DNA from: Streptomyces galbus
Lineage (GTDB): Bacteria > Actinomycetota > Actinomycetes > Streptomycetales > Streptomycetaceae
Length of the DNA stretch: 64,000 nucleotides
Reading direction: 5' to 3'
Assembly (NCBI RefSeq): GCF_005280195.1
Contig: NZ_SZPR01000011.1
Coordinates: 325,530 to 389,529, forward strand
The first letter of the stretch is position 1, and each line of letters opens with the position of its first letter. A program made the translations under genes and the position numbers. The notes under the pieces were generated by a model, which searched no databases, was not told the DNA's origin, and saw only the letters and a list, made by a program, of their open reading frames with translations. Positions 26,101 through 34,121 of the stretch are shown in pieces.

Positions 26101-27912
26101 CTAGAAGACCGGCGTGCCGTTGCGCGTGAGCTTCCAGTCCACCGACGCGAAGTCCTTCGGGTCCAGCACGCCCTTGGCGGTGACCCACTCGGCGATCCGG
26201 GTGCGGATCTCCGTCGACTCCGACCACAGCTCCTGGGCCGTGGCGACGTGGGGGAACGCGCCGCCGCCGTTGGCACGGTAGTTGTTCACCGCCAGCACGA
26301 ACTGCTGCGCGTCGTCCAGCGGGGCGCCGCCGTAGGTCAGGTTCTTGATGCGGGAGCCGGCCGGCTGGGCGATGTCGATGTCGTACGACAGCCCCGACAC
26401 GTAGTCGTAGTTGTAGTCCGGGCGGCCGCCGAAGTTGGTGAGCTTCTCCACGTCGACCACCGCGTCCGCGGGGGTCTGCACGAAGTACTGCGCGGAGTAC
26501 TCCAGGTACGCCCGCACCTGCGCGCCGGTCATCAGCTTGGCGACCAGCGTGTTGTCGTAGACGTACAGGCTCGACAGGTCCCGGATGGTCACGTCGCCGG
26601 CCGGGATCTCCGAGGTGCGGGAGAACGGCGACGCCTGCGCGATCACCGGCAGCGAGGCGTACGCGGTGCCGGCCAGGGCCGCCTTGACCACGTCCTCCTG
26701 GACCTTGGTGATCAGGTCGATGATCGGGGCGTCCTTGTAGCGGGCCTCGACCGTCGTCAGGGTGGCGGTCGCGGTGCCCACCACCTGGTTGACGTACGCG
26801 ACGACCTTGGCGTGCTCGTCGCTCAGCAGCCGGGTGATGCGCGGGTCGTCCGGCACCGAGTTGGAGTTGAGGACCTTCGCCGAGACCGACTCCACGCTCC
26901 AGCGGCCCTTGTCGAAGACCAGCTCGACGTCGAACAGCGACAGCCGCTCGGCGAACGCCAGCGGCTCCGACAGCACGACCGTCCGGCCCGTCTTCTCGTT
27001 GACGACCTTCAGCTCCGGGATCTCCAGGTGGGCGTGCCCGACCAGGATCGCGTCGATGTCCGGGACCAGCCGGGCCACGTTGGCGGCCGCGTTCTCCACG
27101 TACGGCACCTGGTCGCCGTACGACGACGTCCCCGACGTGCCCGAGTGCGCCGAGACCACGACCACGTCCGCGCCCAGCGACTTCAGCTTCGGCACCCACT
27201 TCGCGGCCTGCTCCTCCAGGCCCTCGAACTTCAGCTTGCCCTGCACGTACGCCTTGTCCCAGATCGCGATGCCCGGGTTGGTCAGGCCCAGCACGGCGAC
27301 CTTGACGGGCCTGGCCCCCGGCACGTGGAACGTCTTGATGAAGTAGGGCGGGAAGGCGGGCCTCAGCGTCCTGGCGTCGACCGCGTTGGCGCCGAGCAGC
27401 GGGAAGTCGAGCTGGTCCTCGAAGGTGCGCAGGGTCTCGATGCCGTAGTTGAACTCGTGGTTGCCGAGCGCCGCCGCGTCGTAGCCGATGGCGTTCATCG
27501 CCTGGGCCATCGGGTGCACCGGGCCGCCCTCGGCGGTGATCGGGTCGACCTTGGCGTAGTAGTACGTCAGCGGGGTGCCCTGGATCGTGTCGCCGGCGTC
27601 CAGCAGCAGCGTGTTGCGGCGGCCCTTCTCGGCGCGCACCTGGTTCACCAGGGTGGAGATCCGGGCCAGTCCCTGCGCGTTGCCCGCGGCGTCCTTGTAC
27701 TCGGCGTCCTTGTAGTAGTCCCAGTTGAAGACGTGGCCGTGCAGGTCGGTCGTGCCCATCACGGTCAGCGCGTAGCCCTTGGGCTGCTTCGGCTTCTTGC
27801 CGGCCGGCCCGTCCGCGGCCTGCGCCGCGGGAGCCGCAGCCGCGCCCGCGACCGCGACCCCGGCCCCGGTGGCGGCGGTCTTCTTCAGGAACTTCCGGCG
27901 GTTCAACGGCAT
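26101..27912 (-). CDS. Tat-exported 5'-nucleotidase / cyclic phosphodiesterase
   Basis: 603 residues. N-terminus NRRKFLKK (4-11) followed by a hydrophobic stretch is a twin-arginine export signal ending near AQAA (31-34). The metallophosphatase domain shows TTDLHGH (about 54-60), LDAGDTIQG, LGNHEFNYG, SAHSG and VGHAHLE. The C-terminal 5'-nucleotidase domain follows from about residue 370. It should release phosphate and nucleosides from extracellular nucleotides or 2',3'-cyclic nucleotides. GAGGAG lies ahead of ATG 27912. Repeats at 27943-27966 and a palindrome at 28015-28030 lie upstream. It is convergent with the hydroxylase, with only 30 bases between stops. Confidence 0.9.
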   Translation of the reverse strand: MPLNRRKFLKKTAATGAGVAVAGAAAAPAAQAADGPAGKKPKQPKGYALTVMGTTDLHGHVFNWDYYKDAEYKDAAGNAQGLARISTLVNQVRAEKGRRNTLLLDAGDTIQGTPLTYYYAKVDPITAEGGPVHPMAQAMNAIGYDAAALGNHEFNYGIETLRTFEDQLDFPLLGANAVDARTLRPAFPPYFIKTFHVPGARPVKVAVLGLTNPGIAIWDKAYVQGKLKFEGLEEQAAKWVPKLKSLGADVVVVSAHSGTSGTSSYGDQVPYVENAAANVARLVPDIDAILVGHAHLEIPELKVVNEKTGRTVVLSEPLAFAERLSLFDVELVFDKGRWSVESVSAKVLNSNSVPDDPRITRLLSDEHAKVVAYVNQVVGTATATLTTVEARYKDAPIIDLITKVQEDVVKAALAGTAYASLPVIAQASPFSRTSEIPAGDVTIRDLSSLYVYDNTLVAKLMTGAQVRAYLEYSAQYFVQTPADAVVDVEKLTNFGGRPDYNYDYVSGLSYDIDIAQPAGSRIKNLTYGGAPLDDAQQFVLAVNNYRANGGGAFPHVATAQELWSESTEIRTRIAEWVTAKGVLDPKDFASVDWKLTRNGTPVF

Positions 27913-27942
27913 GTCTCGGGCTCCTCGGACGTACGGTACGAC

Positions 27943-27966
27943 GCGCGTAGATCAGCGCGCGTAGAT
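27943..27966. repeat. Direct repeat upstream of nucleotidase gene
   Basis: GCGCGTAGAT occurs twice (27943-27952, 27957-27966) 31-54 bases before the nucleotidase start. It could be a regulator site made of two half-sites 14 bases apart. It does not match the PhoP box closely. Confidence 0.4.
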
Positions 27967-28014
27967 TCTGACCCGTGCATGACCGGCCGCAACAGGTCCA
28001 CGAGGTTGCGATCT

Positions 28015-28030
28015 GGTGACCTGTCTCACC
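28015..28030. promoter_or_regulatory. Palindrome GGTGA-n6-TCACC
   Basis: Perfect 5-base arms around six bases, in the divergent region between the nucleotidase and pyk. Regulator unknown. Confidence 0.3.
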
Positions 28031-28101
28031 CGGACGGCCGAGAAGAACCGCGGAAAAAACGAAAAAGCGCCGCCGAAATGCTCATCGGAGCGCCCGGTCG
28101 C

Positions 28102-28117
28102 ACAATTCAACAATTGT
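28102..28117. promoter_or_regulatory. AT-rich palindrome ACAATT-n4-AATTGT
   Basis: A perfect AT-rich inverted repeat in a GC-rich genome, 69 bases before the pyk -10 box. Its base composition makes a chance match less likely, so it is a candidate operator. It is not the Rex consensus. Confidence 0.4.
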
Positions 28118-28185
28118 CAAAGACCTTTCATCGAGCGGTGGTTGAGTCGTCATGTGCAGCCAATTCCCTACCCGGCGGTAAGCCC

Positions 28186-28191
28186 TAGGCT
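28186..28191 (+). promoter_or_regulatory. -10 box, leaderless promoter of pyk
   Basis: TAGGCT ends 6 bases before ATG 28198, the usual distance for a leaderless mRNA. No good -35 box is visible at 17-18 bases upstream, so an activator may be involved. Confidence 0.5.
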
Positions 28192-28197
28192 CGACTC

Positions 28198-29634
28198 ATG
28201 CGCCGAGCAAAGATCGTCTGTACCCTGGGCCCCGCCACCGATTCGTACGACCAGATCAAAGCCCTGGTCGACGCCGGAATGGACGTAGCCCGCTTCAACC
28301 TCAGCCACGGCCTCCACGCCGAACACGAGGAGCGCTACCGGCGCGTCCGCAAGGCCGCCGACGAAACCGGCCGCAGCGTCGGTCTCCTCGCCGACCTTCA
28401 GGGCCCGAAGATCCGCCTCGGCCGCTTCGCCGAAGGACCCGTACTCCTTGAACGCGGCGACGCCTTCACCATCTCCGTCGAACCCGGCGTCGAGGGCGAC
28501 CGGCGGCGCTGCGGCACCACGTACGCCGGCCTGGCGGGCGACGTCACCGCCGGTGAGCGCATCCTCGTCGACGACGGCAGGGTCTGCCTCGAGGTGACCT
28601 CCGTCGACGGCCCGCACGTGCACACCCAGGTCGTCGAGGGCGGCGTGGTCTCCGACCACAAGGGCCTCAACCTGCCCGGCGTCGCCGTCTCGGTGCCCGC
28701 CCTGTCCGACAAGGACGAGGCGGACCTGCGCTGGGCGCTGCGCACCGGCTTCGACGTCATCGCGCTGTCCTTCGTGCGCAGCGGCCGGGACATCGAGGAC
28801 GTCCACCGCATCATGGACGAGGAGGGGCGCCGGCTCCCGGTCATCGCCAAGGTCGAGAAGCCGCAGGCGGTCGAGGCCGTCGAGGACATCGTCGCCGCGT
28901 TCGACGGCATCATGGTCGCCCGCGGCGACCTCGGCGTCGAAATGCCCCTGGAGCAGGTGCCGGTCGTGCAGAAGCGCGCGATCAAGCTGGCCAAGCGCAA
29001 CGCCAAGCCGGTGATCGTGGCCACCCAGATGCTCGACTCCATGATCGAGAACAGCCGCCCCACCCGCGCCGAGGCCAGCGACGTCGCCAACGCGGTCCTC
29101 GACGGCACGGACGCGGTGATGCTCTCGGGCGAGACCAGCGTGGGCAAGTACGCGATCGAGACGGTGCGCACCATGGCGAAGATCGTCGAGGCCGCCGAGG
29201 AGGACATGCTGGCCAAGGGCCTGCCGCCGCTGACCGACCGCAACAAGCCCCGCACCCAGGGCGGCGCGGTGGCGCGGGCGGCCGCCGAGATGGGCGACTT
29301 CCTGGGCGCGAAGTTCCTGGTCGCGTTCACCCAGTCCGGCGACACCGCGCGCCGACTGTCCCGCTACCGCTCGCCGATCCCGCTGCTGGCCTTCACCCCG
29401 GACCCGGCCACCCGCTCCCAGCTCAGCCTGTCCTGGGGCGTCGAGACCTTCCTCGGCCCGCACGTCGACTCCACGGACGCGATGGTCGACCAGGTGGACG
29501 AACTCCTGCTGAAGTACGGCCGCTGCGCCCAGGGGGACGTCGTGGTCATCACAGCCGGATCGCCGCCCGGTGTCTCCGGTTCCACGAACCTCGTCCGGGT
29601 GCACCACATCGGCGAGGACGACGCGCCGAAGTAG
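28198..29634 (+). CDS. pyk: Pyruvate kinase
   Basis: 478 residues. Final glycolytic step, phosphoenolpyruvate plus ADP to pyruvate plus ATP. N-terminus AKIVCTLGPAT, then MDVARFNLSHG, LLADLQGPKIRLG, the active-site signature VIAKVEKPQAVE with the catalytic Lys, and MVARGDLGVEMPLEQVP are all standard. The B domain (about 70-170) and C-terminal allosteric domain are complete. No Shine-Dalgarno sequence precedes the ATG, matching the leaderless promoter. Streptomyces often carry two pyk genes; this is the one next to the ANTAR regulator. Confidence 0.96.
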   Translation: MRRAKIVCTLGPATDSYDQIKALVDAGMDVARFNLSHGLHAEHEERYRRVRKAADETGRSVGLLADLQGPKIRLGRFAEGPVLLERGDAFTISVEPGVEGDRRRCGTTYAGLAGDVTAGERILVDDGRVCLEVTSVDGPHVHTQVVEGGVVSDHKGLNLPGVAVSVPALSDKDEADLRWALRTGFDVIALSFVRSGRDIEDVHRIMDEEGRRLPVIAKVEKPQAVEAVEDIVAAFDGIMVARGDLGVEMPLEQVPVVQKRAIKLAKRNAKPVIVATQMLDSMIENSRPTRAEASDVANAVLDGTDAVMLSGETSVGKYAIETVRTMAKIVEAAEEDMLAKGLPPLTDRNKPRTQGGAVARAAAEMGDFLGAKFLVAFTQSGDTARRLSRYRSPIPLLAFTPDPATRSQLSLSWGVETFLGPHVDSTDAMVDQVDELLLKYGRCAQGDVVVITAGSPPGVSGSTNLVRVHHIGEDDAPK

Positions 29635-29658
29635 GGGGACGAGGCCGGATATGAAAAG

Positions 29659-29681
29659 GGGCCCCTCCTCGGGAGGGGCCC
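29659..29681 (+). terminator. Terminator after pyk
   Basis: A perfect 10-base stem (GGGCCCCTCC / GGAGGGGCCC) with loop TCG, preceded by four A and followed by TCTTGT. Confidence 0.8.
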
Positions 29682-29747
29682 TCTTGTGCCATTCCGGCGG
29701 CCGGGTCCGGCGCACAGAAAAGGGTGACCTTGGATTCCTAAGAAAAG

Positions 29748-29820
29748 TACCCCGGGTCGGATTCGAACCGACGCTGGATGGTGTTTGAGACCATTGCCTC
29801 TACCGCTGGGCTACCGGGGC
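29748..29820 (-). tRNA. tRNA with CAA anticodon (Leu), class I shape
   Basis: The minus strand folds as a complete 73-base cloverleaf without encoded CCA. Acceptor stem GCCCCGG / CCGGGGT (G1 pairs with U72), a 3-base-pair D stem, anticodon stem ATGGT / ACCAT around loop CTCAAAC, variable loop of only five bases (CCAGC), T arm GTCGG-TTCGAAT-CCGAC, discriminator A73. The anticodon CAA reads the leucine codon UUG. Normal bacterial tRNA-Leu has a long variable arm, so this shape is unusual. It could still be leucine-specific in Streptomyces, or have another role. It lies between pyk and the ANTAR regulator on the opposite strand. Confidence 0.85.
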
Positions 29821-29922
29821 CCCCTTCAAAATGAAGGACGACGGCTACCCGCCGTGTCCCCACCTTACCGTAGCTGGGTAGGCTCTTGTCAGCAGTACCC
29901 CTGCCCTGAACGAGGAGCCCCC

Positions 29923-30576
29923 GTGACCGCCGAGTCGCCCCAGCCCGTAGACGCGCCCGACGACGACAAGTCGCACGTGCCTCCGCTGACGACCCGAGTC
30001 GTCATCGCCGAGGACGAGGCCCTGATCCGCCTCGACCTCAAGGAGATGCTGGAGGAGGAGGGCTACTCGGTCGTCGGCGAGGCCGGCGACGGTGAGCAGG
30101 CCGTGGAACTCGCCCGCGAGCACCGGCCCGACCTCGTCATCCTCGATGTGAAGATGCCCAAGCTCGACGGCATCTCGGCGGCCGAGAAGATCGCCGAGGA
30201 GCGCATCGCCCCGGTGCTGATGCTCACCGCGTTCTCCCAGCGCGACCTGGTCGAGCGGGCCCGCGACGCCGGCGCCATGGCCTACCTGGTCAAGCCCTTC
30301 AGCAAGAGCGACGTCGTGCCCGCCATCGAGATGGCCGTCTCCCGCTTCACCGAGCTGAAGGAGCTGGAGAAGGAGGTCGCCGACCTCTCCCAGCGCCTGG
30401 AGACCCGCAAGCTGGTGGACCGCGCCAAGTCGATCCTGCAGACCGAGTACGGGCTGACCGAGCCGGCCGCCTTCCGCTGGATCCAGAAGACCTCGATGGA
30501 CCGGCGCATGTCGATGCAGCAGGTCGCCGAGGCCGTCATCCAGGACGCCGAGGAGAAGAAGGCGTCCAAGGGCTGA
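29923..30576 (+). CDS. pdtaR: ANTAR-domain response regulator (PdtaR-like)
   Basis: 217 residues. Receiver domain at about 25-140 with acidic residues E30-D31, phospho-acceptor D75 (LVILDVKMPK), Thr in MLTAF and Lys in YLVKPFS. A coiled linker (LKELEKEVADLSQRLE) leads to a C-terminal ANTAR domain (RKLVDRAKSILQTEYGLTEPAAFRWIQ...), which binds paired RNA hairpins and prevents transcription termination. The mycobacterial homologue PdtaR (Rv1626) sits in the same gene neighbourhood. The start is GTG 29923 with GAGGAG 5 bases ahead. A TAGGCT -10-like box is at 29878-29883. Its kinase and RNA targets are not in the window. Confidence 0.92.
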   Translation: MTAESPQPVDAPDDDKSHVPPLTTRVVIAEDEALIRLDLKEMLEEEGYSVVGEAGDGEQAVELAREHRPDLVILDVKMPKLDGISAAEKIAEERIAPVLMLTAFSQRDLVERARDAGAMAYLVKPFSKSDVVPAIEMAVSRFTELKELEKEVADLSQRLETRKLVDRAKSILQTEYGLTEPAAFRWIQKTSMDRRMSMQQVAEAVIQDAEEKKASKG

Positions 30577-30610
30577 GCGCCCGCCCCCGCGCCCGGCTGG
30601 GGGATGTCTC

Positions 30611-30644
30611 GGCCCGCGCCCCCTCTCGCGGGGGGACGCGGGCC
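30611..30644. terminator. Bidirectional terminator between pdtaR and livF
   Basis: Stem GGCCCGCG-CCCCC pairs with GGGGG-(GA)-CGCGGGCC around a short loop in the 83-base gap between convergent genes. Confidence 0.75.
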
Positions 30645-30659
30645 TCGTCGTGCGCCGGG

Positions 30660-31376
30660 TCAGTCCTCGCCCAGGTACGCCTTGCGGACCGACTCGTCGT
30701 GCAGCAGGTCCTGGCCCGTACCGGACAGGACGATGCTGCCGACCTCCATCACGTGGCCGTGGTCGGCCAGCGACAGGGCCGCCTGGGCGTTCTGCTCGAC
30801 CAGCAGGATCGTCGTGCCGCCGGACTTCAGCTCGGCGATCGTCGCCATGATCTTCTGCATCATGATCGGCGACAGGCCCATGGACGGCTCGTCCAGCATC
30901 AGCAGCTTGGGCTGGGACATCAGGGCCCGCCCCATGGCCAGCATCTGCTGCTCACCGCCCGAGAGGGTGCCCGCGGCCTGCCGGCGCCGTTCGCCGAGGA
31001 TGGGGAACAGGTCGTAGGCGCGCTGGATGTCCTTCTCGATGCCCGCCTTGTCGTTGCGCAGGAACGCACCGAGGCGCAGGTTGTCCTCGATGGTCATGCG
31101 CGGGAAGATGTGCCGCCCCTCGGGGGAGTGGGCGAGGCCCAGCGACACGATCTGGTGCGGGGGCACCTTCTTCAGCGAGCGGCCCTCGAAGCGGATCTGC
31201 CCGCCGACCGGCTTGAGCAGGCCGGAGAGGGTGCGCAGGGTCGTGGTCTTGCCCGCGCCGTTGGTGCCGATGAGGGTGACCACCTCACCGGCGTCGACCT
31301 TGAACGAGATGCCCTTGACGGCTTCGATCTTGCCGTAGGCGACCCGCAGGTCCTCGACTTCCAGCAGTGCGGTCAT
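30660..31376 (-). CDS. livF: Branched-chain amino acid ABC transporter ATPase LivF
   Basis: 238 residues, normal LivF length. Walker A GTNGAGKTT (about 37-45), Q-loop region, ABC signature LSGGEQQM, Walker B LLMLDEPS and His-loop VEQN identify an ABC ATPase of the LivF group. With LivG it powers import of leucine, isoleucine, valine or related substrates through LivH-LivM. ATG 31376 overlaps the livG stop (ATGA). It is the last gene of the livKHMGF operon and is followed by a strong terminator. Confidence 0.94.
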   Translation of the reverse strand: MTALLEVEDLRVAYGKIEAVKGISFKVDAGEVVTLIGTNGAGKTTTLRTLSGLLKPVGGQIRFEGRSLKKVPPHQIVSLGLAHSPEGRHIFPRMTIEDNLRLGAFLRNDKAGIEKDIQRAYDLFPILGERRRQAAGTLSGGEQQMLAMGRALMSQPKLLMLDEPSMGLSPIMMQKIMATIAELKSGGTTILLVEQNAQAALSLADHGHVMEVGSIVLSGTGQDLLHDESVRKAYLGED

Positions 31377-32284
31377 CGGTCGTTCTCCTTGCCGGGCACG
31401 GCGTCCGTCACGGTGTCGGCCTGCGCCTCGGCGGCCTCGACCTCGGCGACCTCGGCCGCGCCGGGGTCGTTCTCGAAGGGCTCGCCGAGGTACGCGGCGA
31501 CGACCCGCTCGTCGCCCTGGACGGTGGCGCTGTCGCCCTCGACGAGCTTCTCGCCCTGGACGAGCACGGCGACGCGGTCGCACAGGTTGAAGATGAACCG
31601 CATGTCGTGCTCGATGACCAGGACGGCGATGCCCATGTCGCGGATCGCGAAGACCAGTTCCTCGGTGGCCCGGGTCTCCTGCGGGTTCATGCCCGCGGTG
31701 GGCTCGTCCAGCAGGAGCAGGCCCGGCTCGCTGGCCAGCGCGCGGGCGATCTCCAGCTTGCGCTGCTCGCCGTAGGGCAGGTTGCGGGCCAGGTGCTCCG
31801 CCTTGCCCGCGAGGCCCACGAACTCCAGGAGCTCCATGGCGCGGGCGCGGGAGGCGGCCTCGGCCCGGTGGAAGCCGGGGCCCCGCAGCAGGGCCGACCA
31901 GAGCCCTTCCTTGGTGCGGGTGTGCCGGCCGACCAGGACGTTCTCCAGGACGGTCATGTTCGCGAACAGACGGATGTTCTGGAAGGTCCGGGCGATGCCG
32001 GCCGCGGTCACCTTGAACGACTTCGGCGGCAGGACGGCGCCCTTGTAGCGGACCTCGCCCTCGGTGGGGATGTACAGGCCCGTCAGACAGTTGAAGAAGG
32101 TCGTCTTGCCGGCGCCGTTGGGGCCGATGAGCCCGACGATCTCACCGGCGTTGACGGTGAGGTCGACGTTGCGCACGGCGGTGAGGCCGCCGAAGCGCAT
32201 GGTCACGCCGCGGGCGTCGAGGACGGCCTCGCCCGGCACGGCGGCGCCGGGGGCGGTGTCCCTGGTGGTGGTGTCGGTGGTCAT
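31373..32284 (-). CDS. livG: Branched-chain amino acid ABC transporter ATPase LivG
   Basis: 303 residues, about 45 longer than common LivG because of an N-terminal Thr/Ala-rich segment (1-20) and an acidic Ala/Glu-rich tail after about 270. Walker A GPNGAGKTT (about 53-61), Walker B LLLLDEPTAGMNP, and the LivG-specific RTFQNIRLF are present. The signature region reads LPYGEQRKLE (YGEQ instead of SGGQ), which is normal for LivG. It starts at ATG 32284, a few bases after the livM stop, and ends in an ATGA overlap with livF. Confidence 0.94.
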   Translation of the reverse strand: MTTDTTTRDTAPGAAVPGEAVLDARGVTMRFGGLTAVRNVDLTVNAGEIVGLIGPNGAGKTTFFNCLTGLYIPTEGEVRYKGAVLPPKSFKVTAAGIARTFQNIRLFANMTVLENVLVGRHTRTKEGLWSALLRGPGFHRAEAASRARAMELLEFVGLAGKAEHLARNLPYGEQRKLEIARALASEPGLLLLDEPTAGMNPQETRATEELVFAIRDMGIAVLVIEHDMRFIFNLCDRVAVLVQGEKLVEGDSATVQGDERVVAAYLGEPFENDPGAAEVAEVEAAEAQADTVTDAVPGKENDR

Positions 32285-32289
32285 GGTGG

Positions 32290-34116
32290 TCAGGCCCCTG
32301 CCTTGGTGAGGACGGCGGGTGCTTCCGTCTCTTCGTGGAATTCCAGCTGGCGGCGGCGGTTGGGGATGAGGCCCTCCGGACGGAACCGCATCAGCAGGAC
32401 GAGCGCGAGACCGAAGGCGAGGAGCTGGTAGTTGCCGAGGAACTGGAGCTTGGCCGGGATCAGGTAGAGCAGCGCGGCACCGACCAGCGGGCCGGAGATG
32501 GTGCCCATGCCGCCGAGCACGACCGCCGCCAGCAGGAAGGCCGAGTTGGGCGGCACGACGTGGGCGAACTGGTACTGCTCCGGGGTCACCGTGTAGGTGA
32601 CGTGCGCCTGGACCGAACCGGCGAGGCCGGCCAGGCAGGCGCCGAGGGCGAACGCGATCAGCTTCACGCGGAAGCCGTTGATGCCCATGGCGAGGGCCGC
32701 GGTCTCGTCCTCGCGGATGGCGATCCAGGCCCGGCCGATGCGCGAGTCGCTGCTGCGCCGGAAGACCACGACCACGATCAGCGTGATCAGCAGCATCAGC
32801 AGGAAGTAGTTGGCGAAGCGGGCCAGGGTGAAGCCGAGGATCGTGTGTTCCTGGCCGAAGTCGAAGCCGAGGATGTCCAGGTTCGGGATGGACGAGATGC
32901 CGTTGGAGCCGTTGGTGACGTCCGGGCCGGACGTGCCGTCCATGTTCAGCACGGTGATGCGGAAGATCTCACCGAAGCCGAGGGTGACGATGGCCAGGTA
33001 GTCGCCGCGCAGCCGGAGCGTGGGGGCGCCGATCAGGACACCGAAGATCATGGCGACGACGGCACCGAGCAGCGCGGAGGCCCAGAACGGCCACTGCACG
33101 TGGAGCGGGGACGAGGGCGACCCGGAGACCAGGGCGGAGGTGTAGGCACCGACGCCGAGGAAGGCCACGTAGCCCAGGTCGAGCAGGCCGGCGAGGCCGA
33201 CGACGATGTTCAGGCCGAGGGCGACGGTGGCGAAGATCAGGATGTAGACGCCGATCGTCGCGTACTGGTCGTCGGACTGGGTGAAGGGGAACAGGGCCGC
33301 GGCCACGAAGGCGCTGATCATGGTGAGGGTGCGGTGCCGGGCCGTGATCGCCGAGACCCGGGCCACGAGCCCGGCCTTGGCGAGGGCTCCGAAGCCGAAG
33401 CCGACGATGATCAGGAAGCCGATGAACTGCTGGTCGTACTCGGTGCCGATGCCGTACGTGAAGACGATCAGGCCGACCGCCATGACGGCGATGATGACCA
33501 GGATGTCGACGAAGGGCGGCCGCTGGGGGGCCGGGCCGGGGCTCTTGGCGGCGACGGAGGCCTTGACCACGGCCCAGTTCTGGAGCCACCGGTGCTTGAA
33601 CTGCTCCCAGGAGGTGTCCTCGGGGTCGATGGGCTCGGGCTCGGGCCAGGTGAAGGGGAGCGCGAGGACACCGACCAGGGCGACCAGGGTGGCGAGGGCG
33701 ACGAGGTAGGCACCCGGTTCCAGGTTGACGACACCGCCGAGTTCGGCGCTGATGTCGACGACCGTGTACCAGGCGGTCGCGAAGGTGCCGAGCACGGCGA
33801 GCTTCAGGGCGCTCTCGGCGGAGCCGGGGAAGAGCCGGCCGAGGCCCCACAGGCCGTACGAGGCCAGTCCGAGCAGGACGCTGAGCAGGCCGCCGACGAG
33901 GACGAGGACCTGCAGGCCGCCCGGGTAGCCGTAGACGGTGAGGTCGCCGGGGTACTCGGAGGTCCACGTCCACGCGAGGAACGTGGCGACCACGGCCAGG
34001 GCGCTGCCACCCGTGGCGAGGGCGCGGCCGAGCGGGGCGGGGAGGCCGATGAAGCCCTTGGGGGCGCCCTCGACGGGCGCACTGGGGCTGAGCGGAGCGG
34101 TGGTCTGCGTCGTCAT
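32290..34116 (-). CDS. livM: Branched-chain amino acid ABC transporter permease LivM (long form)
   Basis: 608 residues; typical LivM proteins have 320-430. The permease core (about 290-590) has GLNIVVGLAGLLDLGYVAFLGVGAY, LRLRGDYLAIVTLGFGEI and the cytoplasmic EAA-like segment RAWIAIREDETAALAMGIN. The extra N-terminal ~280 residues hold several more membrane segments with a charged loop (about 165-200) between them, wider than the DUF3382-type extension. ATG 34116 is preferred (AGGG 10 bases ahead); GTG 34125, which overlaps the livH stop, is the alternative. C-terminal tail is hydrophilic. Confidence 0.92.
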   Translation of the reverse strand: MTTQTTAPLSPSAPVEGAPKGFIGLPAPLGRALATGGSALAVVATFLAWTWTSEYPGDLTVYGYPGGLQVLVLVGGLLSVLLGLASYGLWGLGRLFPGSAESALKLAVLGTFATAWYTVVDISAELGGVVNLEPGAYLVALATLVALVGVLALPFTWPEPEPIDPEDTSWEQFKHRWLQNWAVVKASVAAKSPGPAPQRPPFVDILVIIAVMAVGLIVFTYGIGTEYDQQFIGFLIIVGFGFGALAKAGLVARVSAITARHRTLTMISAFVAAALFPFTQSDDQYATIGVYILIFATVALGLNIVVGLAGLLDLGYVAFLGVGAYTSALVSGSPSSPLHVQWPFWASALLGAVVAMIFGVLIGAPTLRLRGDYLAIVTLGFGEIFRITVLNMDGTSGPDVTNGSNGISSIPNLDILGFDFGQEHTILGFTLARFANYFLLMLLITLIVVVVFRRSSDSRIGRAWIAIREDETAALAMGINGFRVKLIAFALGACLAGLAGSVQAHVTYTVTPEQYQFAHVVPPNSAFLLAAVVLGGMGTISGPLVGAALLYLIPAKLQFLGNYQLLAFGLALVLLMRFRPEGLIPNRRRQLEFHEETEAPAVLTKAGA

Positions 34117-34121
34117 CGGTA

